A DNA stretch of 7,089 bases from JBCDBH01 sp039184055 (GCA_039184055.1 JBCDBH010000304.1:1-7089), one strand, 5' to 3'. Numbered from the stretch's first letter, positions 1 through 5,933 are shown. Translations and numbers: made by a program. The notes: generated by a model not told the origin, from the sequence alone.

Positions 1-2
1 TC

Positions 3-701
3 GATGTCGGCATCAATCGGGTGCGACTCGATATCGGTTATCAAGCGGGGCGCTATGGTGAAGTGCGGCTCGGGATTGCGCGTGGAACGATCGACGCTTC
101 GGTCAACGTCGGTCGCAACACCTTCCCAGAAACCGAATTCGACTTTGGTGGCCTCATCTTGGAGGCCAACCTCGATCGGCTCGACAACGCCGCCGTACCT
201 CGCAGTGGTTCCGCCGCCGGTCTGATCATCACCCGCGCTGACGACGGCTTTGGCAGCACCGACGACTATACGAAGGTGGAATTCACAAGCGCACTCTTCG
301 GCAGCCGGGGCCCGCACACGCTCTTCGTCAACCTCGATGTCGGCGTCAGCCCGGGAAGCGAGCTGCCGATCTACGACGAGTTCAGCGCCGGCGGGTTTTC
401 TTCGCTGTCCGGCTTTCAGCAGAACGAGCTCACCGGCCAGGCGCTGGGGGTTCTCCGTCTCGGCTACTACCACGAGATCGGTCTCCTGCCGCTCGGCTTT
501 GGCAATAGCGTCGTCTTCGGCGGCTGGATCGAAGCGGGCAATGTCTGGGAGGATGAAGACGACGCTGGAATCGACGATCTGCTCTATACCGCCACCTTGG
601 CGCTCGGTGCCGACACCGCGTTCGGCCCGGTATACCTGGGTTACGGCTGGGCGGAATCGGGTGACGATCAACTCTATCTGTCGGTTGGCTCGACGTTCTG
701 A
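3..701 (+). CDS. C-terminal beta-barrel of an Omp85-type protein, probably a patatin-like phospholipase (5' partial)
   Basis: The reading frame is open at the left edge, so the N-terminus is missing; 232 residues are visible. A GTG lies in frame at 21, but coding continues upstream of it. The visible part is rich in alternating beta-strand segments and ends in Phe, the usual last residue of outer-membrane barrels. Two Omp85 landmarks are visible: a VPRSG segment, and FSAGGFSSLSGF, whose LSGF (405-416) sits where Omp85 proteins carry the (V/L)RG(F/Y) loop-6 motif. LSGF instead of VRGF, followed by a SLEAGNVW-like segment (WIEAGNVW) and LGADTAFGPVYLGYGWAE, resembles the C-terminal barrel of patatin-like phospholipases of the PlpD / RssA-with-barrel type. 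In those, an N-terminal patatin lipase domain and a POTRA domain precede the barrel. The lipase part is not in view, so a plain BamA/TamA-family protein remains possible. The next gene starts 37 nt downstream with no terminator between them. Confidence 0.75.
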   Translation, partial: DVGINRVRLDIGYQAGRYGEVRLGIARGTIDASVNVGRNTFPETEFDFGGLILEANLDRLDNAAVPRSGSAAGLIITRADDGFGSTDDYTKVEFTSALFGSRGPHTLFVNLDVGVSPGSELPIYDEFSAGGFSSLSGFQQNELTGQALGVLRLGYYHEIGLLPLGFGNSVVFGGWIEAGNVWEDEDDAGIDDLLYTATLALGADTAFGPVYLGYGWAESGDDQLYLSVGSTF

Positions 702-719
702 GCTCACTGGTGAAGTATG

Positions 720-726
720 AAGGAGG
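720..726 (+). promoter_or_regulatory. Strong Shine-Dalgarno site for the DUF6515-like gene
   Basis: AAGGAGG is a near-perfect anti-16S match, 12 nt before the ATG at 739. It fixes that start. The spacing is slightly longer than optimal. Confidence 0.7.
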
Positions 727-738
727 TTCTGACACGCC

Positions 739-1371
739 ATGAAAACCATCAACACCGCTACCTTGATCGCATGTCTACTCTTGCCGATCCTGCTCCTGAC
801 CACCGTCGAGCCCGTCGAGGCGCAACGTGAGCGCCGCGAGCGCGTCGACGACCGACGCGAACGGAACGACGACCGTCGCGAACGGACCGACAACCGCCAA
901 GAGCGGCAGGAACGTCGTGACGACCGCGTCGATGATCGTCAGGAACAACGCGAGGACCGGGTCGACAATCGTCAGGAACGTCGTGACGACCGCGTCGATG
1001 ATCGCCAAGAGCGTTGGGAAGATCGCTGGCGCGAACGTCACCAGCGGTTCGAGCGCTGGGAAGACTGGCGGGATGTCCGCGTCGCGGTCGCCGGGGCGCG
1101 CCTGATGGCCGGGATGATCTTCGCGACTCTACCCACCGAGCACACCATCATCGTAGTCGACGGTCGTGATTACTACTACTACGACCACGCCTTCTTCCTG
1201 CCGGTCGATGGCGGCACCTACAAGATCGTCAACCCGCCGATCGGCGCGGTGGTGCGCGCCTTGCCTCCCGATCACGAGGTGATCCGTGTCGGTGGGGACA
1301 CGATCTACGTCTACCACGACACGCACTATCGGCGTCACGACGATGGCTTCATCGTCGTCGTCAAACCCTGA
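739..1371 (+). CDS. Exported DUF6515-like protein with an N-terminal Arg/Asp/Glu-rich repeat
   Basis: The product has 210 residues. Residues 1-28 form a type I signal peptide: Lys2, a Leu-rich core and a VEA|Q cleavage site. The mature protein starts with a very charged repeat (about residues 30-114). It runs as heptads (RERVDDR, RERNDDR, RERTDNR at 33-53) and then as 11-residue units (RDDRVDDRQEQ, REDRVDNRQER, RDDRVDDRQER at 60-92), followed by degenerate Trp/Phe-containing units to 114. A less polar stretch follows (VAVAGARLMAGMIFATLP, 115-132). The C-terminal part (about 135-210) has a YYYY cluster (145-148), a KIVNPPIGAVVRALP segment (162-176), then DTIYVYHDTHYRR and a final FIVVVKP. That order of Tyr clusters and PPxGAVV matches the DUF6515 family as I remember it; no function is established for it. 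The protein probably acts in the periplasm or at the outer membrane. It lies 37 nt after the barrel gene and 3 nt before the next gene. Confidence 0.8.
   Translation: MKTINTATLIACLLLPILLLTTVEPVEAQRERRERVDDRRERNDDRRERTDNRQERQERRDDRVDDRQEQREDRVDNRQERRDDRVDDRQERWEDRWRERHQRFERWEDWRDVRVAVAGARLMAGMIFATLPTEHTIIVVDGRDYYYYDHAFFLPVDGGTYKIVNPPIGAVVRALPPDHEVIRVGGDTIYVYHDTHYRRHDDGFIVVVKP
835..1062 (+). repeat. In-frame coding repeat: heptad units passing into hendecad units
   Basis: Three 7-codon units (835-897) are followed by six bridging codons and three well-kept 11-codon units (916-1014). After these come decayed copies in which Val is replaced by Trp or Phe. The units consist almost wholly of R, D, E, Q and N with one Val per 11 residues. 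This predicts a long charged helix, either a single alpha-helix or a weak coiled coil. Confidence 0.75.
907..1004 (+). repeat. Exact 32-bp direct repeat, 66 bp apart
   Basis: Positions 907-938 and 973-1004 are identical at all 32 bases. The 66-bp offset equals two 11-codon units. The unit between them has diverged, so the identity is not explained by protein constraint alone and suggests recent duplication or slippage inside the gene. Confidence 0.9.
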
Positions 1372-1374
1372 GTC

Positions 1375-1824
1375 ATGAAGACGCAACTGGTTCGTTTGAT
1401 CCCGACGATCCTGCTGATCCTGGTCGCCGTGAACCAGTTGCGTCTCAGTCACACGCAGCATTTGAGCGCCTGGAAGGGCGGAGGTTTCGGCATGTTCGCC
1501 ACCACCGATGGCGGTCCGAGTCGGTATCTCCGTCTCTTCGCGATCGATGATGGCGCCGAATTCGAGCTCGACCTTCCCCCCGCGCTCGACGAGCTCGGGA
1601 CGCGCGCCAAGGAGCTCCCCACCGACGCTTTTCTCGGCCGACTCGTCTGTGGCGCGGTGCGTGAGCTCGGCGTGCCCGCGCTCGACCAGCCCGACGTGCC
1701 CATTACATACGATGCCTTTCGTATCGAGGTGTGGCGCAGCGTCTTCGCCGCCGACGATCTCACCCCCGAACAAGAGCTGATCGCCCGCTACCAGCGCGAT
1801 CTCAGTGAGCGGCCATGTCGCTGA
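1375..1824 (+). CDS. Small membrane-anchored protein with a GGGFGMF motif, partner of the HTTM-like gene
   Basis: The product has 149 residues. One N-terminal hydrophobic helix (about 7-20, LIPTILLILVAV) is preceded by Lys2 and Arg7, with no lipobox and no clear AxA cleavage site, so a single-pass anchor with the rest outside the membrane is likely. The most distinctive segment is WKGGGFGMFATTDGG followed by SRYLRLF (33-55). The remainder (56-149) is acidic and soluble-looking, with Cys92 and Cys148. I do not recognise a named family. Small proteins with a W-G-M-F or FAPNP-type segment encoded beside HTTM membrane proteins (for example DUF5819 in actinobacteria) are the nearest arrangement I know; homology is not claimed. 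The start lies 3 nt after the upstream stop, with no good Shine-Dalgarno, so it is probably translated by coupling. Its end overlaps the next gene by 10 nt. Confidence 0.75.
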   Translation: MKTQLVRLIPTILLILVAVNQLRLSHTQHLSAWKGGGFGMFATTDGGPSRYLRLFAIDDGAEFELDLPPALDELGTRAKELPTDAFLGRLVCGAVRELGVPALDQPDVPITYDAFRIEVWRSVFAADDLTPEQELIARYQRDLSERPCR

Positions 1825-2732
1825 CCTCATCGAACCCGGCCCCTCGTGGGCTCGTTCGCCGGCTCAAGGGCGAGCTCATGGCGATCGACAAGGTCGATCT
1901 GATCAGTCGACTCACGCTGCTCACCTTGCTTCTCCAACCGGTGGGCTTTTGGGGCGTGCGGCCGATTCTGCTCGCCGTCTCGGTGATCGGTCTGCTCAGC
2001 ACGACGGCGCGTCAGCATTGGGGCCTGTGGGCGACGCTCACCGTGCTCACCGGTGCACGTATCGTCGAAGACTGGCCGATGTCGGACAACCACGCCTATC
2101 TTCTGGTCTATTGGTGTTTGGCCCTGACGATCGGCTTCTACCGCGCCGAGCCCGAGATCGTCGGTCGTCTCAATGCGCGCTGGATGCTCGGCCTGCTTTT
2201 CACCTTCGCGGTGCTGTGGAAAGGCCTGCTCTCGCCCGACTACGTCGACGGCACGTTTTTCCGCGTCATCTTTCTCACCGACGAACGCTTCGCCGACGCC
2301 GCCCAGCTCTTCGGTGACATGACGCTCGACGATCTCGACCTCGCCTACCAGAGCTTGAGCCAGCCTCTGCCTCCGGGTGCCGAGCTCGTCGAGCCGCCAC
2401 CGATTCCCGAATCGGCGGCGCTCCACCGTCTCGCCATCCTCTCCACCTGGGTCACCCTCGTCCTCGAAGCCCTCGTTGCCCTGGCCTTCCTCCTGCCGTC
2501 ATCTCTCCGGCCCCTAGGCTGGCTGCATCGCTATCGCGACTTCGTGCTCGTGGCCTTTTGCACCATCACCTACCCGATCGCCCCCGTAGTCGGCTTCGGC
2601 TGGCTGCTCCTCACCATGGGCATCGCCCAAGCCCGCGATGAGCGCAGGCTGCTCTACCTGGCGACGTTTCTCTTGCTGATCTTCTATCGCGGCGTGCCCT
2701 GGGCGAGCCTGTTGGTCGAGCGGTTGGGTTGA
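1815..2732 (+). CDS. Polytopic membrane protein resembling the HTTM / vitamin K gamma-carboxylase-like family
   Basis: The product has 305 residues. Hydrophobic segments lie at about 30-48, 50-64, 68-82, 94-108, 124-139, 205-227, 242-270 (probably two) and 279-299, giving seven to nine membrane passes. The SDNHAYLLVYW segment (90-100) and ARWMLGLLFTFAVLWKGL followed by SPDYVDGTFF (121-149) resemble conserved parts of HTTM proteins, a membrane family related to vitamin K-dependent gamma-glutamyl carboxylase. Lys136 lies where the carboxylase has its catalytic-base lysine, but I matched this by eye only. A hydrophilic loop (about 155-203) contains a Pro-rich stretch. No C-terminal epoxidase-like soluble domain is present. 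The annotated ATG overlaps the upstream gene by 10 nt; a later ATG at 1878 has a better ribosome-binding site and would give 284 residues. A multi-pass protein of another family is possible. The tight linkage to the GFGMF protein suggests they work as a pair. Confidence 0.75.
   Translation: MSLTSSNPAPRGLVRRLKGELMAIDKVDLISRLTLLTLLLQPVGFWGVRPILLAVSVIGLLSTTARQHWGLWATLTVLTGARIVEDWPMSDNHAYLLVYWCLALTIGFYRAEPEIVGRLNARWMLGLLFTFAVLWKGLLSPDYVDGTFFRVIFLTDERFADAAQLFGDMTLDDLDLAYQSLSQPLPPGAELVEPPPIPESAALHRLAILSTWVTLVLEALVALAFLLPSSLRPLGWLHRYRDFVLVAFCTITYPIAPVVGFGWLLLTMGIAQARDERRLLYLATFLLLIFYRGVPWASLLVERLG
1866..1870 (+). promoter_or_regulatory. Possible Shine-Dalgarno site for an alternative start at 1878
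   Basis: AAGGG lies 7 nt before the in-frame ATG at 1878 (residue 22 of the long form). The 1815 start has only a weak GTGAG upstream. Which start is used is open. Confidence 0.35.
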
Positions 2733-2751
2733 GCTGAACAACGCTGAAGAC

Positions 2752-2784
2752 AAAAGAAACGGGCTCTCCACTTGGAGAGCCCGT
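2752..2784 (-). terminator. Intrinsic terminator of the gamma-glutamate hydrolase gene, between convergent genes
   Basis: An 11-bp stem (2759-2769 with 2774-2784; core CGGGCTCTCC / GGAGAGCCCG) closes a 4-nt loop. Read on the minus strand it is followed at once by a T-rich tail (TTTCTTTTG), as expected for the gene ending at 2810. Read on the plus strand the tail (TGTATCCG) is poor, so termination of the plus operon here is possible but weaker. Confidence 0.85.
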
Positions 2785-2809
2785 GTATCCGATTCACGCT
2801 GGATCGGGT

Positions 2810-5800
2810 TTAGTTACCGCAGCTCCGGTAGACGAGCTCGAGGACGGGAGGCGTGCCGCTGTCCAGATCGTCCGAGGTGATCTGGAGCTTGTTGCCCGAG
2901 CCTTCGCCCGGCACCAGGATGCCGTCGTTGCTCATCGAGCCACGCAGCCACGATTGCACGACCTCACGGCCGTCGGTGTTGAGCACCATGCGTCCCAGAC
3001 CGGTCGACGGGAAGTGCACCACCGCGAGCGGTCGGTTGGCGTCGTAGTCGTTGGCGCCGTGAATCCCCGCCACCTGCCAGGAGACGAGCGGCGAGTCCGA
3101 GGCGCGGAACCAATCGGCGGTCGCCTCGTCCCACGAGGTGAGGACCGGGTAGAGATGGAAGGTGTCGGATGAACCGTCCTCCACCGTCCAATCGATCGCC
3201 GCGTGGAGCACTTCGGCGTCGGTCGGCAGGCCACCGAGCGGCCAGGCGAGCAGGCCGTTTTCTTCGGTGCTGGCATCGATCCGAATGTAGTCGCGACCGC
3301 CACGGTTGGACGACGAGCCCGAGCGGACGTAGGTCATCCGATCGGAGTCGATCGTCACCCGCTCGACACACGGACGACAGATTCGGGTCGTCATCTCGAG
3401 ACCGAAGGCCAGGGTGTTGTCACCCGAGTGGTGGACTTCGACCGCCAGCACGTTGGTCCCTTCCGCGAACGACGGCGTGAAGTTCTGCGTCGCGATGGCC
3501 GACGAGCTGCCGCTCACCGGTACGTTCGACCGTAGGACTTCGGTGCCGTTGAGATAGGCGACCGCGCCGTCGTTACGGAACACCGAGAGATCGACCGAGT
3601 CGAAGAGCAGTGGATCTTCGACTTCGAAGGCGAGACGGAAGTAGACCGGCGACCCGGCACCGATGGTCGATTCGACCGAAGTACCGAAACCGAGCGTGCC
3701 TTGATCTTCCGACCAGCCGCTGTCGTCGAAGCCGATGGCCTGCCAATTCGCCGACTGGGTGGTGCTGTAGCGCCAATTGGAACCATAGGCGACCAGGGTC
3801 GCGTCGACACAGTCGAGGGTGAACCCGGCATCGACATCGAGATTCGACTGGTTGGCGGCCAGCACCACGGTGACGTCACCGTTGATGTCGATGTCGCTGT
3901 CGAGATCGTCGCTCGTCGCGTTCGCCTGCGCCGCCTCGTACCCCGCCGGGGCGAGGAAACGGAGCTGGTAGGTGCCCGCTGGGAGATTCGAGAATTGGTA
4001 GCTGCCGTCGACATCGCTGAGCGCGGTGTCGAGGAGCACCGAGTCGGCGTCACGCAGCTCGATCGCGACGTCGGCGAGGTCGACGTCGTCGACGCCGCCC
4101 TGGATGCCGTCGCCATCGTCGTGCCACACCAGATCACCGATCGCACCCGTGCCCGCGGCGAGCACGAGACCAGCGCCCAACGTGTCGAGCGTCTCGTGAT
4201 CGACCAGCGAGAACGAACCGATCCGACCGGTGAGCGGATCGACGTCGCTATCGATCGAGTCGGCGCCTTGATCAGCGGCCACGAAGTCGATCACCGGCGA
4301 CACGCTGACCTCCACCTGGTAGCTCCCGGCGGCGAGACCGGTGAAGACAAAGCCACCCTCGGCGTCGGTGAACGTCGTCTCGAGCAAGGCGCCGCCACCG
4401 GTGAGCAACGACACCTCGACGCCACCGGCGTCACGATCGCCGGCACCGATGACCTCGTCACCCTCGTCCCACCAGACATAGCCACGGACCTCGGCGGTCG
4501 GCGCGGGTTGATCGGCGATCAGGGCGTCGCAGATCGGCGTCGACGTCGAGGAGATCAGGGTGGGCTTGTTGATCAGCTCACCGATGGCGTTGGCGATCTC
4601 CTCGGCGACCAGATCCCGATAGTCGACGTTGCGCAGATCGGGCGATTGCTCGATCTGAATGCCACCGAAACCGGGTGCGCCATCGCTATTGGGCGAGAAG
4701 CGGTTGACGATGTTGTCGGAAGAGGTCCCGGACAGACCGGGGTCGCTACCGCGTTCGTCGGTGATCTCGGTCGTGCCGTCACCGTGCGCGAGCTCGATGC
4801 TCTCGGCGAAGTCCTTGTCGTAATTCCACACGTAGATCGCCGGCACCGGCTCGCTTTCGGCGATCATGCGCTGCCGCACCCGGCTGGCGATCAGGCATTT
4901 GGCCTCACGGCTCGCCCGTCCACCGATCACCATGCCCTCTTTGCTGAACCGCATACCGTGTAGCGACACGACATATTGGAAGTCGCGATCGTCGTTGTAC
5001 TTGGGCTCGGCGATCAACGCGTCGAGCCCGGGGAAACCAGCGCCACCCACCTCGCTCGAGGTGATGTGCCAGTGCTCGGACTCGTCGTCGTCGTCGTGCC
5101 AGAAAGCCTGGACGTCCCAGACGTTGGTGTCGACGTTCCACGAGCTGTCCAGGGTGTTGGCGATCGTGGTGATCTGATCGCTGGTCGCCGGCTCGATGAA
5201 GCCGCCGTGGGGCGTCATGAGGGCGAAGCGCTTGTCGGTGTGAGTTTCGACGAACTCGGTCATCGTGCTGTCAGCATGAGGCTCACAGAAGTGCTCGGTC
5301 ACCACCGGGCTTCCCGAGTTGACCGTCACCGTGGTGGCGCTCGGCGCCTGGGCGTGAACGGTCAGACGGACCGCCGACAGATTGGCCACCACGACGTCTT
5401 CGAAGATGCGGTACTCACCGCTGTCATTGTCGGTGGCATCTTCATCCGCCCACACCTGGATCTCGTCGGTCAGCAGGTCGTCGTAGACCTCATAGACCGA
5501 GAAGATACCGGTGCCGGGATGACCGTTGGCGAGATTCTGATTCTGGGTGATCACCCGAATCTGTGCATACACGTCGTCGGTCGGATCGGTGATGCCGAGC
5601 TTGCCAGCGAGCGAGCTCGAGATCCGCGCGTGCTCGTTGCGTTCCTTCGAGCTGCCGTTGATGTCCGGCACGCTATCGTCGTTCAGGTCGATGTAGGAGA
5701 TATGCACGTCTTCGACACCGGTATCGGTGGGACAGACGGCGAGGGCGGCTCCGGCGACGAGCCAGAGCATGAACAGAAGGAGGAGGAAACGGCCGCCCTG

Positions 5801-5827
5801 TGGGCAACCGGGGGATCGATGGGTCAT
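2810..5827 (-). CDS. Secreted multidomain poly-gamma-glutamate hydrolase-like zinc peptidase with SdrD B, jelly-roll and DNRLRE-type domains
   Basis: The product has 1005 residues. Residues 1-30 form a signal peptide (Arg13, FLLLLFMLWLV core, ALA|V cleavage). Residues 31-195 are an unassigned N-terminal region that opens with a calcium-loop pattern DxNxDxxxD (47-55). Residues 200-425 match the PghP / Gamma_PGA_hydro family, which cleaves gamma-glutamyl bonds. Visible motifs are TPHGGFIEPAT (His207, Glu212), WHITSS (253-258), VVSLHG (His290) and NxVNR then GIQIEQS with Glu393. In phage PghP, as I recall, zinc is held by His, Glu (five residues on) and a later His, and these have equivalents here. 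Residues 447-556 and 560-672 are two SdrD B-like domains (GYVWWDEGD / GDLVWHDDGDG openings, DSDVDPLTGR / DSDIDINGD, GAGL / DAGF ends). Residues 674-815 look like a galactose-binding-type jelly roll (WQAIGFDDSGW, YFRLAFEV, DGAVAYLNGTEVLRSN). Residues 821-1003 look like a DNRLRE/CBM96-type domain (GLPTDAEVLHAAIDW, SWDEATADW, VVQSWLRG). No sorting tail or membrane anchor follows, so it is probably released or held by its binding domains. It is the only gene of its transcript by the terminators on either side. Confidence 0.85.
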   Translation of the reverse strand: MTHRSPGCPQGGRFLLLLFMLWLVAGAALAVCPTDTGVEDVHISYIDLNDDSVPDINGSSKERNEHARISSSLAGKLGITDPTDDVYAQIRVITQNQNLANGHPGTGIFSVYEVYDDLLTDEIQVWADEDATDNDSGEYRIFEDVVVANLSAVRLTVHAQAPSATTVTVNSGSPVVTEHFCEPHADSTMTEFVETHTDKRFALMTPHGGFIEPATSDQITTIANTLDSSWNVDTNVWDVQAFWHDDDDESEHWHITSSEVGGAGFPGLDALIAEPKYNDDRDFQYVVSLHGMRFSKEGMVIGGRASREAKCLIASRVRQRMIAESEPVPAIYVWNYDKDFAESIELAHGDGTTEITDERGSDPGLSGTSSDNIVNRFSPNSDGAPGFGGIQIEQSPDLRNVDYRDLVAEEIANAIGELINKPTLISSTSTPICDALIADQPAPTAEVRGYVWWDEGDEVIGAGDRDAGGVEVSLLTGGGALLETTFTDAEGGFVFTGLAAGSYQVEVSVSPVIDFVAADQGADSIDSDVDPLTGRIGSFSLVDHETLDTLGAGLVLAAGTGAIGDLVWHDDGDGIQGGVDDVDLADVAIELRDADSVLLDTALSDVDGSYQFSNLPAGTYQLRFLAPAGYEAAQANATSDDLDSDIDINGDVTVVLAANQSNLDVDAGFTLDCVDATLVAYGSNWRYSTTQSANWQAIGFDDSGWSEDQGTLGFGTSVESTIGAGSPVYFRLAFEVEDPLLFDSVDLSVFRNDGAVAYLNGTEVLRSNVPVSGSSSAIATQNFTPSFAEGTNVLAVEVHHSGDNTLAFGLEMTTRICRPCVERVTIDSDRMTYVRSGSSSNRGGRDYIRIDASTEENGLLAWPLGGLPTDAEVLHAAIDWTVEDGSSDTFHLYPVLTSWDEATADWFRASDSPLVSWQVAGIHGANDYDANRPLAVVHFPSTGLGRMVLNTDGREVVQSWLRGSMSNDGILVPGEGSGNKLQITSDDLDSGTPPVLELVYRSCGN

Positions 5828-5835
5828 GTGGGTCG

Positions 5836-5840
5836 CTCCT
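5836..5840 (-). promoter_or_regulatory. Ribosome-binding site of the gamma-glutamate hydrolase gene
   Basis: AGGAG on the minus strand lies 8 nt before the ATG at 5827-5825. It supports this start, which also gives a well-formed signal peptide. Confidence 0.75.
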
Positions 5841-5842
5841 GT

Positions 5843-5856
5843 GACGCCTAAGCGTC
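5843..5856 (-). other. Small hairpin in the leader next to the ribosome-binding site
   Basis: GACGC and GCGTC form a perfect 5-bp stem with a 4-nt loop, ending 2 nt before the AGGAG site on the minus-strand transcript. It is short enough to be chance. Confidence 0.3.
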
Positions 5857-5857
5857 G

Positions 5858-5924
5858 TTGTCATTGCGAGGGAGTGAAATCAACAGGAGGACGGCCGTTC
5901 CTCACTTGTCTATATGCAATCTCG
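5858..5924. repeat. Element resembling a widespread bacterial dispersed repeat (GTCATTGCGAG ... GCAATCTC)
   Basis: One end reads TTGTCATTGCGAGGGAGTGA (from 5858) and the other GCAATCTCG (5916-5924). These ends, in this orientation, resemble the extragenic repeat of the form GTCATTGCGAGxxxGCGAAGC...GCAATCTC found in many unrelated bacterial genomes, as I remember it. The middle (about 5880-5915) does not fit that pattern and holds a near-palindrome, GAGGACGGCCGTTCCTC (5887-5903), so this may be a decayed or interrupted copy. Confidence 0.45.
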
Positions 5925-5933
5925 TTTGCAAAC
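5924..5933. other. Perfect 10-bp palindrome upstream of the gamma-glutamate hydrolase gene
   Basis: GTTTGCAAAC is its own reverse complement and lies 97 nt before the start codon, in the only stretch where that gene's promoter can lie if it is transcribed alone. It could be a regulator-binding site; no regulator is identified. Confidence 0.35.

Noticed and set aside
763..774. Lipobox-like LIAC at residues 9-12 of the DUF6515-like protein
   Set aside because: The cysteine comes too early, before the hydrophobic core; a normal VEA|Q site follows the core, so a type I signal peptide fits better.
775..1041. Minus-strand 88-residue hydrophobic open frame that looks like a membrane protein
   Set aside because: It is the reverse complement of the Arg/Asp repeat; GAC/GAT and CGT codons read backwards give Val, Ile and Thr, so the hydrophobicity is an artefact.
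1129..1830. Minus-strand 233-codon open frame opposite the DUF6515-like and GFGMF genes
   Set aside because: It spans the junction of two well-supported genes on the other strand and reads as low-complexity Asp/Val/Arg/Glu sequence.
3701..4963. Plus-strand 420-codon open frame antisense to the hydrolase gene
   Set aside because: It lies wholly inside a gene with clear domain motifs, its translation is Val/Asp/Arg/Gly-rich with no recognisable domain, and it follows from the GAC/GTC-rich codons of the real gene in high-GC DNA.
5081..5098. Short run of GTC triplets (microsatellite or CRISPR-like repeat)
   Set aside because: It simply encodes four consecutive Asp residues of the hydrolase (HDDDDESE) and has no spacer structure.
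5732..5743. Lipobox-like LAVC at residues 29-32 of the hydrolase
   Set aside because: Val just before the Cys is not typical of a lipobox, and ALA|V is a good ordinary signal peptidase site.
4976..5851. Plus-strand 291-codon open frame antisense to the 5' half of the hydrolase gene
   Set aside because: Same reason: it mirrors the peptidase core and signal peptide of the real gene and has no motif of its own.
5909..5914. TATAGA on the minus strand as a -10 box for the hydrolase gene
   Set aside because: No -35 match lies at 16-18 nt; the nearest TTGCAA is only 11 nt away, so I do not call a promoter.
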